NCBI RefSeq assembly: GCF_030219325.1
Contig: NZ_CP126625.1
Span: forward strand, 2,344,857 to 2,408,856
Direction: 5' to 3'
Length of the DNA stretch: 64,000 nucleotides
Source of the DNA: Geothrix sp.
GTDB lineage: Bacteria > Acidobacteriota > Holophagae > Holophagales > Holophagaceae
The notes below the pieces were generated by a model, which saw only the letters and a program-made list of their open reading frames with translations, was not told the DNA's origin and made no database searches. Made by a program: the position numbers and the translations under genes. This document shows, in pieces, positions 32,529 through 40,452 of this stretch. Within the stretch, counting starts at the first letter, position 1. Every line of letters begins with the position of its first letter.

Positions 32529-33202
32529 GCCCGCTTGAGCACTTCCGCCACGCAGCGCTCGATCCCGACAAACACGTCACTCAACCGGGCGTCGTCGAAC
32601 ATGTAGGCGGGCGTGGTGACGAGGTTGTTCGCCTCGTCGATGACGATCTCGCGGGCGCTGGGCGTGTCCTGGTGCAGGTGCCCCAGGCGACGCATGGCAT
32701 CCGCGCAGCCGGGATCGCCCCCCAGGGTGAGCCGCGCCGCACTCCGGCCCGACAGGGCCAGGGCCACCAGGGCCGGGGCGATGCAGATGGCGCCCACGGG
32801 CTTCTTCGCGTCGAAGAAGCCGCGCAGGAAGGCGGCCACGTCGGCCCGGACCTCGCCTTCCGGCCCCTTGAAGGCGAAGGAGCAGAGGTTCTTGGCCACG
32901 CCGTAGCCACCGGGCATCAGCAGCGCGTCGTAGTCCTCGACGCGGGCCTGCGCCAGGTCCAGGCACTGGCCCACCCGCGCGATGCGGCTGGCCTCCTCCA
33001 GGATGTTGCGCACGGCGCCGGCCACGGGCTGACCGGTGGCGTGGTTGATGACGTGGTGCTGGTCGGCGTTGGGCGCGACGCACTGGAAGGCGGCCCCGTG
33101 CTGGTCCAGGGCCAGCAGCGTCAGCACCGCCTCGCGCGCCTCGGCACCGTCCAAGTGGCCGCACCCCGCCAGCAGCACCGCGACCTTGAGCGTCCTCGCC
33201 AT
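32525..33202 (-). CDS. elbB: ElbB-like DJ-1/PfpI family glyoxalase
   Basis: A 225-residue class I glutamine-amidotransferase-like protein. LLAGCGHLDGAE opens the fold, ALLMPGGYGVAKNLCSFA (about 93-110) carries the oxyanion region, and the nucleophile Cys sits in VGAICIAPALVALAL near 136-150. NNLVTTPAYMFDDA and VGIERCV near the C-terminus are specific to ElbB (also called GlxIII-like, enhancing lycopene biosynthesis protein 2). E. coli ElbB has weak glyoxalase activity; its physiological role is unclear. AGGAGGCTCTC precedes the ATG. It is divergent from the aminotransferase. Confidence 0.88.
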   Translation of the reverse strand: MARTLKVAVLLAGCGHLDGAEAREAVLTLLALDQHGAAFQCVAPNADQHHVINHATGQPVAGAVRNILEEASRIARVGQCLDLAQARVEDYDALLMPGGYGVAKNLCSFAFKGPEGEVRADVAAFLRGFFDAKKPVGAICIAPALVALALSGRSAARLTLGGDPGCADAMRRLGHLHQDTPSAREIVIDEANNLVTTPAYMFDDARLSDVFVGIERCVAEVLKRA

Positions 33203-33266
33203 GAGAGCCTCCTGAGCCTTCCAGTGATTATCGCGCCAATCCGGAAAGCGGGCTGCGGTTCTCGTC

Positions 33267-33272
33267 TACCCT
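33267..33272 (+). promoter_or_regulatory. Candidate -10 element for a leaderless aminotransferase transcript
   Basis: TACCCT ends 7 nt before the ATG at 33279, predicting a start at or beside the initiation codon. No Shine-Dalgarno sequence is visible in the preceding 20 nt. A clear -35 is lacking. Confidence 0.3.
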
Positions 33273-33278
33273 GAACGC

Positions 33279-34436
33279 ATGCGCCTCTCCTCCCGCCTGC
33301 CGCAGGGCTTCGAGCCGAACGCCCTCACGGCTGCGCTGACCCGGCTCCGGGCCCAGGGCCGGGAAGTCCTCGACCTCACGGTCTCCAACCCCACGCGGTG
33401 CGGCTTCACCTATCCCGAGGCGGAGATCCGTCAGGCCCTCTCCCAGCCCACGGTGCTGGCTTACGACCCCGATCCCCAGGGAGCCAGGGCGGCCCGGGAG
33501 GCCATCGCCGCCCACCACGGCCATGGCCTCCGCGCCGAAAACCTGCTGCTCACGGCCTCCACCAGCGAGGGCTACGGCCTGCTCTTCAAGCTGCTGGGCG
33601 ACCCCGGGGACGAGGTGCTCGTGCCCAGCCCCAGCTACCCGCTCTTCGAGTGGCTGGCGCGGCTGGAGGGCCTGCTGGCGCGGCCGGTGCCCTCCTACTT
33701 CCACGATCGGTGGCACCTGGATCTGGGGGCCCTGGAGGCCGCCGTGTCGCCGCGCACGCGGGCCGTGGTGGTGGTGAATCCCAACAATCCCACCGGCCAC
33801 TTCCTGACGAAGGCGGAGTGGGCGGCGCTGACCTCTTTGTGCGCCCGGTACGGCCTCGCCCTGCTCGTCGATGAGGTCTTTGCGGACTACGCCCTGGAGC
33901 CGGCCGGGGATCGGATGGCCACGGCCCTCCTCGATCCCGATCCACCCTGCCCCGTCTTCCTCCTTTCGGGTTTAAGCAAGGTGGCGGCCCTGCCCCAGCT
34001 CAAGCTCGGCTGGATCGCCGGGCGCGGCCCCGGGGCGGCGGCGGGCCTGGAGGCCCTGGCCTTCCTCGCGGATCAGTACCTCTCCGTCTCCGCGCCGGTG
34101 CAGGCCGCGGCCCCGCGTCTGCTGGAACTGGCGAGGCCCATCCGGGCCCAGATCCTCGAGCGACTCCAGGCCAACCTCACGGTCCTCGATGCGGCGCTGG
34201 CCGGTCAGCCGCCGCTGTCGCGGCTGCCCGTGGAGGGCGGCTGGTCGGTCCTGCTGCGGCGGCCGGCCGTGGATGCGGATGAGGCCTGCGCCCTGCGGCT
34301 GCTGGAGGAGGCCTCAGTGCTGATCTATCCCGGCTCCTTCTTCGACCTGCCCGGCGATGGCCACCTGGTCCTCAGCCTCCTGACCGGGGAGTCCGGATTC
34401 AGCGAGGGGCTGCATCGCATCTTCCCCTGGCTGTGA
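33279..34436 (+). CDS. PLP-dependent class I/II aminotransferase
   Basis: A 385-residue fold-type I aminotransferase. VVVVNPNNPTGHFLTKAEW (about 164-182) holds the Asn contacting PLP, LLVDEVFADYALE follows with the Asp, and the Schiff-base Lys lies in LLSGLSKVAALPQLKLGW near 230-246. It probably transfers amino groups between an amino acid and a 2-oxoacid; the donor is not clear. The C-terminus (SVLIYPGSFFDLPGDGHLVLSLL) is typical of aspartate/aromatic-type relatives. The gene is monocistronic or reads into the DUF4178 gene 25 bp later. Confidence 0.88.
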   Translation: MRLSSRLPQGFEPNALTAALTRLRAQGREVLDLTVSNPTRCGFTYPEAEIRQALSQPTVLAYDPDPQGARAAREAIAAHHGHGLRAENLLLTASTSEGYGLLFKLLGDPGDEVLVPSPSYPLFEWLARLEGLLARPVPSYFHDRWHLDLGALEAAVSPRTRAVVVVNPNNPTGHFLTKAEWAALTSLCARYGLALLVDEVFADYALEPAGDRMATALLDPDPPCPVFLLSGLSKVAALPQLKLGWIAGRGPGAAAGLEALAFLADQYLSVSAPVQAAAPRLLELARPIRAQILERLQANLTVLDAALAGQPPLSRLPVEGGWSVLLRRPAVDADEACALRLLEEASVLIYPGSFFDLPGDGHLVLSLLTGESGFSEGLHRIFPWL

Positions 34437-34444
34437 CGCCCCTG

Positions 34445-34450
34445 CATAAT
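34445..34450 (+). promoter_or_regulatory. Candidate -10 element upstream of the DUF4178 gene
   Basis: CATAAT ends 11 nt before the ATG at 34462, predicting a leader of about 5 nt. No Shine-Dalgarno is visible. This would let the cluster be transcribed apart from the aminotransferase gene. Confidence 0.4.
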
Positions 34451-34461
34451 CACCCCACTCC

Positions 34462-36492
34462 ATGAGCATCCTCGCCTCCTGCCCCAGCTGTGGTGCCGCC
34501 CTGAGCTTCCGGCCCGGGACCATGGTGGCGGTCTGCACCTACTGCAAGGCCCTCGCCGCCCGGAAGGACCGCGACCCCGAGCTGATCGGCAAGGTGGCCG
34601 ACCTGGTGGACACCGGCTCCCCGCTGGGGCTGGGCGCCTCTGGAACCTACACGGGGCGGTCCTTCACCCTCGCCGGGCGCGTCCAGCTGAAGCATCCCCT
34701 GGGCGGCGTGTGGGACGAGTGGTACCTGGCCCTGGATGACGGCCGCTGGGGCTGGCTCGCCGAGGCGCAGGGCCGCTTCTACCTCACCTTCACCCAGGAC
34801 CCGCACGGCACCCTGCCGGCGGTCGGCAGCCTGCAGGCCGGGGGCCTCGCCGACCTGGGCCCGGCCGGTCTCTGGACCGTGGGCGAGATCAGCGAAGCCA
34901 CCTTCCACAGCGCCGAGGGCGAGATCCCCTGGGCCGTGGAGCCCGGCGCCACCTACCGGTTCGCGGACCTCTCCGGCCGCAACGGCGCCTTCGCCACCCT
35001 GGACTACAGCGAGGATCCGCCGCTCTTCTTCCTGGGCCGCGAGATCCCCCTGGCCGACCTGCGAATTCAGGGCGGCGTACGGAAGCCGGTCAAGGTCGGC
35101 GCCCAGAACCTCAACTGCCCCAAGTGCGGCGGGGCCCTGGCCCTGCATGCGCCGGACCAGACCCAGCGCGTGGGCTGCCCCAGCTGCGGCAGCCTGCTCT
35201 CAGCGGAAAACGGGAAGCTGGCCTTCCTGAAGAGCCTCAAGCAGCCCCACCAGGATGTGGCCATCCCCCTGGGCACTGAGGGGGTGCTGGGCGGCGAGAA
35301 GGTCACCTGCATCGGCCAGCTGCGCCGCAGCTGCACCGTGGATGGCCTCGCCTACCCCTGGACGGAGTACCTGCTCCTCGATGCCCAGCGCGGCTTCAAG
35401 TGGCTGGTGGAGAGCGACGGCCACTGGAGCCTGGCCGTGGCCATGCCCCCAGGCGAGGTGCCCCAGGCGCGTGATGGGCAGAAGAACCTCCACGCGCTCG
35501 GTGTCAACTGGCGGCGGTTCCAGGATGTCGAGGCCGTGGTCGAAGGCGTCTGGGGCGAGTTCTACTGGACCGTGGAGCAGGGCGAGCGGGTGCAGGTGGC
35601 CGAGTTCATCGCCCCGCCGCGCAGCCTCACCCGCGAGCGCCAGGGGCACAAGGGCGGTGGTGAGGAGGTGAACTGGAACCTCTCCACCTACCTGGATCCG
35701 GAAGCGGTCTGGACCGCCTTCAAGCTCAAGGACGCGCCCCCGACGCCCCGCGGCATTTCATCCTTCCAGCCCAATCCCCACAAGGTGACGCTCTCCAAAT
35801 CCACCCTCTGGATCGTGGGCGCTCTTGGCCTGCTGCTGGCCCTCGTCATGGTGGAGTCCGCCACCCACCGCAACGAAGAGCTGTTCAAGAAGCGGCTGGA
35901 CCTCTTCGAGCTGGCGCCCGGTCTCCGCAAGGAGGCGGCGGAGACCGTACGCAAGGGCATTCCCCTTCGCCGGCCCGCCATGCCCAGCCCGCCGGACGCA
36001 CCGGCGGCCGAGGCCCAGGAACCGGTCTACTTCTCCGGTCCCATCGAGATCAAGGACGGCCGCCGCAACCTGGCCGTCACCCTCAGCGCCCCGGTCAACA
36101 ACAGCTGGATCAGCCTGGAGGGCGCCCTGGTGAGCGAGACCACGGGCGTGGCCGAGCTCTTCCTCCTGGAGAGCAGCTTCTACCACGGTGTGGACGGCGG
36201 CGAGTCCTGGGCCGAGGGCGAGCAGACCAGCACGGTCTTTCTCAGCGCCGTGCCGCCCGGAACCTACGTGCTGCGCCTGGCCCCCCAGTGGGACGGGAAG
36301 TTCCCTCCCGTCGGCGCCATCGACGTGCAGCTGCGCCAGGGCGTCATGCGCTGGCTCTACCCCGGGCTCGCCCTGCTGGCCATCCTCGTGGTGCCCCTGC
36401 TCCTGGTGTTCCAGATGGCCGCCTTCGAAGGCCGCCGCTGGCAGGAGAGCATGTACGGCACGGCGGCATCTTCCAGCGGAGGTGACGATTGA
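34462..36492 (+). CDS. DUF4178 double-domain membrane protein with zinc ribbons
   Basis: A 676-residue protein. A zinc ribbon (C-P-S-C-G at 8-12, with C-T-Y-C near 27-30) opens the protein and a second one lies near 218-245 (CPKCGG, then CPSCGS). Each is followed by a DUF4178 domain, recognisable by DEWYLALDDGRWGWLAEAQG (about 90-109) and TEYLLLDAQRGFKWLVESDG. Two transmembrane segments follow, near 450-467 (STLWIVGALGLLLALVMV) and 630-650 (LALLAILVVPLLLVF), with a predicted beta-rich periplasmic domain between them. DUF4178 genes commonly sit with DUF350 and spermidine-synthase-like genes, as here. Function is unknown. Confidence 0.82.
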   Translation: MSILASCPSCGAALSFRPGTMVAVCTYCKALAARKDRDPELIGKVADLVDTGSPLGLGASGTYTGRSFTLAGRVQLKHPLGGVWDEWYLALDDGRWGWLAEAQGRFYLTFTQDPHGTLPAVGSLQAGGLADLGPAGLWTVGEISEATFHSAEGEIPWAVEPGATYRFADLSGRNGAFATLDYSEDPPLFFLGREIPLADLRIQGGVRKPVKVGAQNLNCPKCGGALALHAPDQTQRVGCPSCGSLLSAENGKLAFLKSLKQPHQDVAIPLGTEGVLGGEKVTCIGQLRRSCTVDGLAYPWTEYLLLDAQRGFKWLVESDGHWSLAVAMPPGEVPQARDGQKNLHALGVNWRRFQDVEAVVEGVWGEFYWTVEQGERVQVAEFIAPPRSLTRERQGHKGGGEEVNWNLSTYLDPEAVWTAFKLKDAPPTPRGISSFQPNPHKVTLSKSTLWIVGALGLLLALVMVESATHRNEELFKKRLDLFELAPGLRKEAAETVRKGIPLRRPAMPSPPDAPAAEAQEPVYFSGPIEIKDGRRNLAVTLSAPVNNSWISLEGALVSETTGVAELFLLESSFYHGVDGGESWAEGEQTSTVFLSAVPPGTYVLRLAPQWDGKFPPVGAIDVQLRQGVMRWLYPGLALLAILVVPLLLVFQMAAFEGRRWQESMYGTAASSSGGDD

Positions 36493-36671
36493 TGCGGATC
36501 CTCTACATCCTCTTCCTCGGCGGTGGCTTCAGCCTCATGGTCGCCAACGGCTTCTTCGGCCGCGAATTCTTCGGCCAGCGGCGCCGGGCCGATCTTCCGC
36601 CCAGCGTGCGCCAGACGCCCGGCGCCTACCGCACCTTCCTGCACAACAACGGCTTCCACGGAGGTAAGTGA
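36492..36671 (+). CDS. Small single-pass membrane protein in the DUF4178/DUF350 cluster
   Basis: A 59-residue protein whose ATG overlaps the preceding stop by one base (TGATG at 36490-36494). It has one hydrophobic helix (ILYILFLGGGFSLMVANGFF, 3-22) and a basic tail ending HNNGFHGGK. Its stop overlaps the start of the DUF350 gene in the same way. It matches no family I know; small membrane proteins are frequent in this cluster type. Translation is supported by the tight coupling on both sides. Confidence 0.7.
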   Translation: MRILYILFLGGGFSLMVANGFFGREFFGQRRRADLPPSVRQTPGAYRTFLHNNGFHGGK

Positions 36672-36889
36672 TGATCACGAACCAGATGCTGCACCAGCTC
36701 CTCGTTGCCGCCGTCTTCTCCGCCCTGGGTCTGGTCATCCTGGGCCTGGTCTGGCTCTTCCTGGTGAAGGTCCTCCCCTTCTCCCTGCGGAAGGAGATGG
36801 AGGACGACCAGAACATCGCCCTCGGCATCGTCCTGGGCTGCCTCATCCTGGGCATCAGCATCATCATCGCCGCGGCGATCCATGGGTGA
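36671..36889 (+). CDS. DUF350 family membrane protein
   Basis: A 72-residue inner-membrane protein. Two hydrophobic helices (LLVAAVFSALGLVILGLVWL and ALGIVLGCLILGISIIIAAA) are joined by a short polar loop containing KEMEDDQNIA, typical of half of a DUF350 (UPF0719) unit; many homologues have the module twice. GGAGG precedes the ATG at 36671. It overlaps the spermidine-synthase-like gene by 8 bp. Function is unknown, but the association with polyamine-type aminopropyltransferases is recurrent. Confidence 0.85.
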   Translation: MITNQMLHQLLVAAVFSALGLVILGLVWLFLVKVLPFSLRKEMEDDQNIALGIVLGCLILGISIIIAAAIHG

Positions 36890-38432
36890 TTTGCCGCAAC
36901 CGGATGCGGGAGCTTCTGCTGACCAGCCCACCCTGAAGGCCCCTCTTCTCTTCATCAGCGTGCTGCTGATCGCGAGCTGCGGGCTGATCTATGAGCTGGT
37001 CGCCGGGACGCTGTCGAGCTACCTGCTGGGGGATTCAGTCACGCAGTTCTCCACGGTCATCGGGGTGTATCTCAGCGCCATGGGGCTGGGCTCCTGGCTG
37101 TCGAAGTTCCTTCACCGCGGGCTGGCCCGGCGCTTCGTGGATCTGGAGCTGGCGGTGGCCCTGGTGGGCGGCTTCTCGGCCCCCATTCTTTTCCAGGCCT
37201 TCGCCCACACCCATGCCTTCCGCGTGGTGCTCTACGGCACGGTGGTGGCAGTGGGCACCCTGGTGGGGCTCGAGATCCCCATCCTCATGCGCATCCTCAA
37301 GGACCAGGTGCGCTTCAAGGACCTGGTGGCCGGCGTGCTCACCCTCGACTACATCGGGGCCCTCTTCGCCTCCCTGCTCTTCCCCCTGCTGCTCATGCCC
37401 AAGCTGGGCCTGGTCCGCACCAGCCTGCTCTTCGGCCTGCTGAACGCCGGGGTGGGCCTCTGGTCCACGCACCTGCTGCAGTCGCAGCTGGGCCCCACCC
37501 GGATGATCCGCCTGCGCTGCCTGGCCGTCATGGTCCTGCTGGCCGTGGGCCTTGCCTTCGCCGGGAAGTTCACTCTGGCCGTGGAGGAGGAGATCTTCGC
37601 GGACGAGATCGTCTACGCCAGGGACAGCGCCTACCAGCGCATCGTGCTCACCCGCGGCCGGGGCAGCTTCCAGCTCTTCCTCAATGGCAACCTGCAGTTC
37701 TCCAGCGCCGACGAGTACCGCTACCACGAGGCCCTGGTGCACCCCGCCTTCGGCCTGCGGCCCGACGCCAAGCGCGTACTCATCTGCGGCGGCGGCGACG
37801 GCCTCGCCGTGCGCGAAGTGCTGAAGCATCCCTCGGTGCAGGAGGTGGTGCTGGTGGATCTGGATCCGGCCATGACCGACATGGCGCGCCGCCAGCCCAT
37901 GGTGCGCCAGCTCAACGGCGCCGCCCTGGACGATCCCCGCGTGAAGGTGGTCAACGCCGATGCCATGGTGTGGCTGCAGGAGACCACCGGGGCCCCCTTC
38001 GACCTGGCCTACGTGGACTTCCCCGATCCCAACACCTACGCCCTGGGGAAGCTCTACACGTCGCGCTTCTACCGCCTGCTCCAGCGCCGGCTCACGGACG
38101 ACGCCATGATCACCGTGCAGAGCACCTCGCCCCTGATGGCGCGGCAGTCCTTCTGGTGCATCGCCGCCACCATGGAGGCCTCGGGCCTCAAGGTGCGCCC
38201 CTTCCACCTGGCGGTGCCCTCCTTCGGCGTGTGGGGGTTCGCCCTGGCCTCGAAGCGCGACTTCGAAGTGCCCGCCCGCGTGCTGCCGGGCCTGCGCCAC
38301 CTGTCCGATGAGGCGACCAGCGCCATGTTCGCCTTCCCCAAGGACATGGACCGCGTCCCCGTGGAGGTGAACCGCCTGGACAACCAGGTGCTCGTCCACC
38401 TCTACACCCGGGAGTGGCGGCGATGGTCGTAA
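36882..38432 (+). CDS. Membrane-anchored spermidine synthase-like protein (polyamine aminopropyltransferase fold)
   Basis: A 516-residue fusion. Residues 20-225 contain about seven transmembrane helices (ISVLLIASCGLIYELVAGTL is the first). From about 240 a Rossmann aminopropyltransferase domain follows, with an N-terminal beta-domain (YQRIVLTRGRG and FLNGNLQFSSADEYRYHEAL), the AdoMet-type motif VLICGGGDGLAVREVL, and VVLVDLDPAMTDMA. In the catalytic loop, where soluble enzymes usually have D-S-x-D-P, this protein reads YVDFPDPNTYALG. It may transfer aminopropyl groups or be a repurposed methyltransferase; no decarboxylated-AdoMet-forming gene is present. Confidence 0.85.
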   Translation: MGDLPQPDAGASADQPTLKAPLLFISVLLIASCGLIYELVAGTLSSYLLGDSVTQFSTVIGVYLSAMGLGSWLSKFLHRGLARRFVDLELAVALVGGFSAPILFQAFAHTHAFRVVLYGTVVAVGTLVGLEIPILMRILKDQVRFKDLVAGVLTLDYIGALFASLLFPLLLMPKLGLVRTSLLFGLLNAGVGLWSTHLLQSQLGPTRMIRLRCLAVMVLLAVGLAFAGKFTLAVEEEIFADEIVYARDSAYQRIVLTRGRGSFQLFLNGNLQFSSADEYRYHEALVHPAFGLRPDAKRVLICGGGDGLAVREVLKHPSVQEVVLVDLDPAMTDMARRQPMVRQLNGAALDDPRVKVVNADAMVWLQETTGAPFDLAYVDFPDPNTYALGKLYTSRFYRLLQRRLTDDAMITVQSTSPLMARQSFWCIAATMEASGLKVRPFHLAVPSFGVWGFALASKRDFEVPARVLPGLRHLSDEATSAMFAFPKDMDRVPVEVNRLDNQVLVHLYTREWRRWS

Positions 38433-38437
38433 AGGAA

Positions 38438-38554
38438 AACCGCGAATGACGCGAATGGGCGCGAATGGAAATGCCATCGACGGTCATCTGCCCACAGCAG
38501 ATCTACACAATCATTTTTCGCGCGCCCGAAGGGCGATTCGCGCCATTCGCGGTT
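38438..38554. repeat. Intergenic palindromic element A (arms with CGCGAATG units)
   Basis: Arms at 38438-38456 and 38536-38554 are inverted copies matching at 18 of 19 positions. The left arm carries three copies of CGCGAATG at 9-10-nt spacing, followed by GGAA. The 79-nt centre has no clear gene. It separates the spermidine-synthase-like gene from the FAD oxidoreductase gene. It resembles three other palindromes in this window. Confidence 0.75.
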
Positions 38555-38582
38555 CCATGCCCTTTCCTTTATTCTCTCGCCC

Positions 38583-40190
38583 ATGAGGCGCCGCGACTTT
38601 CTCGCCACAGGCGCCCTGTTGGCGGTTCCCATCGCCTGTCGCCGCAAGCCCGAGTTCCCCTTCCCGGGCGAGCTGGTGGGGCCGGACCTCGCGCTGGGAC
38701 ACCGTTTCCGGGGCCGTGACCTTCCGGAACCCGAGCGCTTCGAGCCGATCTCCGTCCTCGTCGTGGGAGGTGGGGTCGCCGGTCTCAGCGCCGCCTGGCG
38801 ACTGGCGGGCGGCGGCCTGGACGACTTTCGCGTGCTGGAACTGGAACCCGAGCCTGGCGGCACCTCGCGCTCCGGCCGCAACCACGTCAGCGCCTTCCCT
38901 TGGGCCGCCCACTACCTGCCCGTGCCCGACCGGGGCAACCGCGCGGTGCTCCGCCTGCTGAAGGAGTGCGGGGTGCTGGAGGGCTTCGACCCCAAGGGCG
39001 ATCCGGTCTTCGCGGAGGAGGCCACCGTCCGCGCGCCGGAGGAACGCCTCTTCGCCTACGGCCAGTGGTGGGAGGGGCTCTACCTGCGGGCCGGGGCCAG
39101 CGCCGAGGACGAGCGCCAGTACCACGCCTTCTTCCAGGAGGTGGACCGCTGGGCCGCCTTCAGGGATGCGAAGGGGCGCCCCGCCTTCAGCATTCCCCGC
39201 TCGCGGTGCTCCGACGCGCCGGAGGCACGCGCCCTGGATGGCCTCTCCTTGGCCGCCTGGCTGGACGGCCGCGGCCTCACCTCGCCGCGCCTGCGCTGGC
39301 TGCTGGACTACGCTTGCCGGGATGACTACGGCTCCCGCCTGGATACCACCAGCGCCTGGGCCGGCCTCTTCTACTTCGCCGCCCGCAAGCAGGGCCCCGG
39401 CGAGGACTCCCGCCCCCTGCTCACCTGGCCCGAAGGCAACGGGTTCCTCGTCAACCACCTGCGGAAGGCCTGCGGGGACCGGCTCCGCTGCGGCGTGATG
39501 GCCACCGCGATCCGCCCGGAGCGGAAGGGCCTCCGCGTCACGGCCTGGGATGCCGCAGCCCAGCGTCCCGTGGGCTGGCTGGCGAAGCGCGTCATCTTCT
39601 CGGGTCCCCAGCATGTCGCGCGGCACGCCATCGAGGGCCTCGGAGCCGCGCGCCCGGCCCTGGCCCGCATCCACAACGCGCCCTGGCTGGTGGCGAACCT
39701 CACGCTGCGGGCCCGGCCCCAGGAACCGACCTTCCCCCTGGCCTGGGACAACGTGCTGCGCGACAGCGAGGCCCTGGGCTACGTGGTGGCCACGCACCAG
39801 AGTCTGCGGGACCACGGCCCCACGGTGTGGACCTGGTACCGGCCGTTCTCCGGAGCCGACTGCGAGGCCGAGCGGGCACGGCTGCTGGCCCTGGACTGGC
39901 CTGCCTGCGCGCGCATGGTGATGGCCGACCTCCGGCCGGCCCACCCCGATCTCGAGGGGCTGGTGGCGCGCCTCGACGTCATGCGCTGGGGCCACGCCAT
40001 GGTGCGCCCCGCGCCGGGCCTGCTCTGGGACTCCGAGTTCCTGGCCCTCGCCCGCCCCTTCGGCGCCATCCACTTCGCCCACACCGAGCTCAGCGGCTTC
40101 TCCCTCTTCGAGGAGGCCCAGGACCATGGGCTCCGGGCGGCGGAGGAAGTGCTCGCGGCCCTGGGTCGATCCGGGACCACCTGGCGGTAG
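38583..40190 (+). CDS. Tat-exported FAD-dependent amine-oxidase-like oxidoreductase (lipoprotein signal)
   Basis: A 535-residue flavoprotein. The N-terminus has both a twin-arginine motif (RRRDFLATG, 2-10) and a lipobox-like VPIAC (Cys19), so it is probably exported folded and lipid-anchored. The FAD-binding fold starts with ISVLVVGGGVAGLSAAWRLA (about 57-76), then LELEPEPGGTSRSGRN with the second FAD motif. The C-terminal part shows conserved Trp and His positions but no diagnostic substrate site. It belongs with flavin-containing amine oxidases; oxidation of a polyamine is an attractive guess from its position after the aminopropyltransferase-like gene, but unproven. Confidence 0.82.
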   Translation: MRRRDFLATGALLAVPIACRRKPEFPFPGELVGPDLALGHRFRGRDLPEPERFEPISVLVVGGGVAGLSAAWRLAGGGLDDFRVLELEPEPGGTSRSGRNHVSAFPWAAHYLPVPDRGNRAVLRLLKECGVLEGFDPKGDPVFAEEATVRAPEERLFAYGQWWEGLYLRAGASAEDERQYHAFFQEVDRWAAFRDAKGRPAFSIPRSRCSDAPEARALDGLSLAAWLDGRGLTSPRLRWLLDYACRDDYGSRLDTTSAWAGLFYFAARKQGPGEDSRPLLTWPEGNGFLVNHLRKACGDRLRCGVMATAIRPERKGLRVTAWDAAAQRPVGWLAKRVIFSGPQHVARHAIEGLGAARPALARIHNAPWLVANLTLRARPQEPTFPLAWDNVLRDSEALGYVVATHQSLRDHGPTVWTWYRPFSGADCEAERARLLALDWPACARMVMADLRPAHPDLEGLVARLDVMRWGHAMVRPAPGLLWDSEFLALARPFGAIHFAHTELSGFSLFEEAQDHGLRAAEEVLAALGRSGTTWR

Positions 40191-40216
40191 CTGTCACCGG
40201 GCTGTGATGTCCGGCA

Positions 40217-40251
40217 CATGCCATGCGCGGCCTCTGAACCCGCCTGGCATG
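40217..40251. terminator. Imperfect hairpin after the FAD oxidoreductase gene
   Basis: CATGCCATGCG at 40217-40227 pairs with CGCCTGGCATG at 40241-40251 (10 of 11 bp). It lies 26 nt after the stop codon; no T-tract follows. It may terminate the upstream cluster. Confidence 0.3.
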
Positions 40252-40302
40252 AGCCTCCGCCGGTTTTCTCATAGAATCTCCAGCGCAGCTCTAGGATGCC
40301 GA

Positions 40303-40397
40303 AGTCATTTATGTCCTAACAGTTTTCATTGTTTTTGTTATGAGTCATTTGGAATGCCCATATTTCGCTTGACGCCCCCCTTGCCGGGGCGTGGCAT
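40303..40397 (+). promoter_or_regulatory. AT-rich control region of the cytochrome/NrfD operon
   Basis: The segment 40301-40370 is about 34% GC by hand count, far below its surroundings. It contains AGTCATTT twice in direct orientation (40303-40310 and 40343-40350, 40 bp apart); the second copy lies within TGAGTCA, a 7-bp palindrome. A -35-like TTGACG (40369-40374), a 17-bp spacer and TGGCAT (40392-40397) follow, giving a start near 40404 and a leader of about 50 nt. The repeats are candidate activator sites. Confidence 0.5.
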
Positions 40398-40452
40398 GAG
40401 GACAACACATTCCTAAATCCAAGCTTCCCCACCTCACCCAGAGGTTCCCTCC

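Noticed and set aside
40191-40452. A small gene in the 262-bp gap before the cytochrome operon
   Set aside because: The only open frames lack a ribosome site and overlap the AT-rich control region; codon use does not match neighbours.
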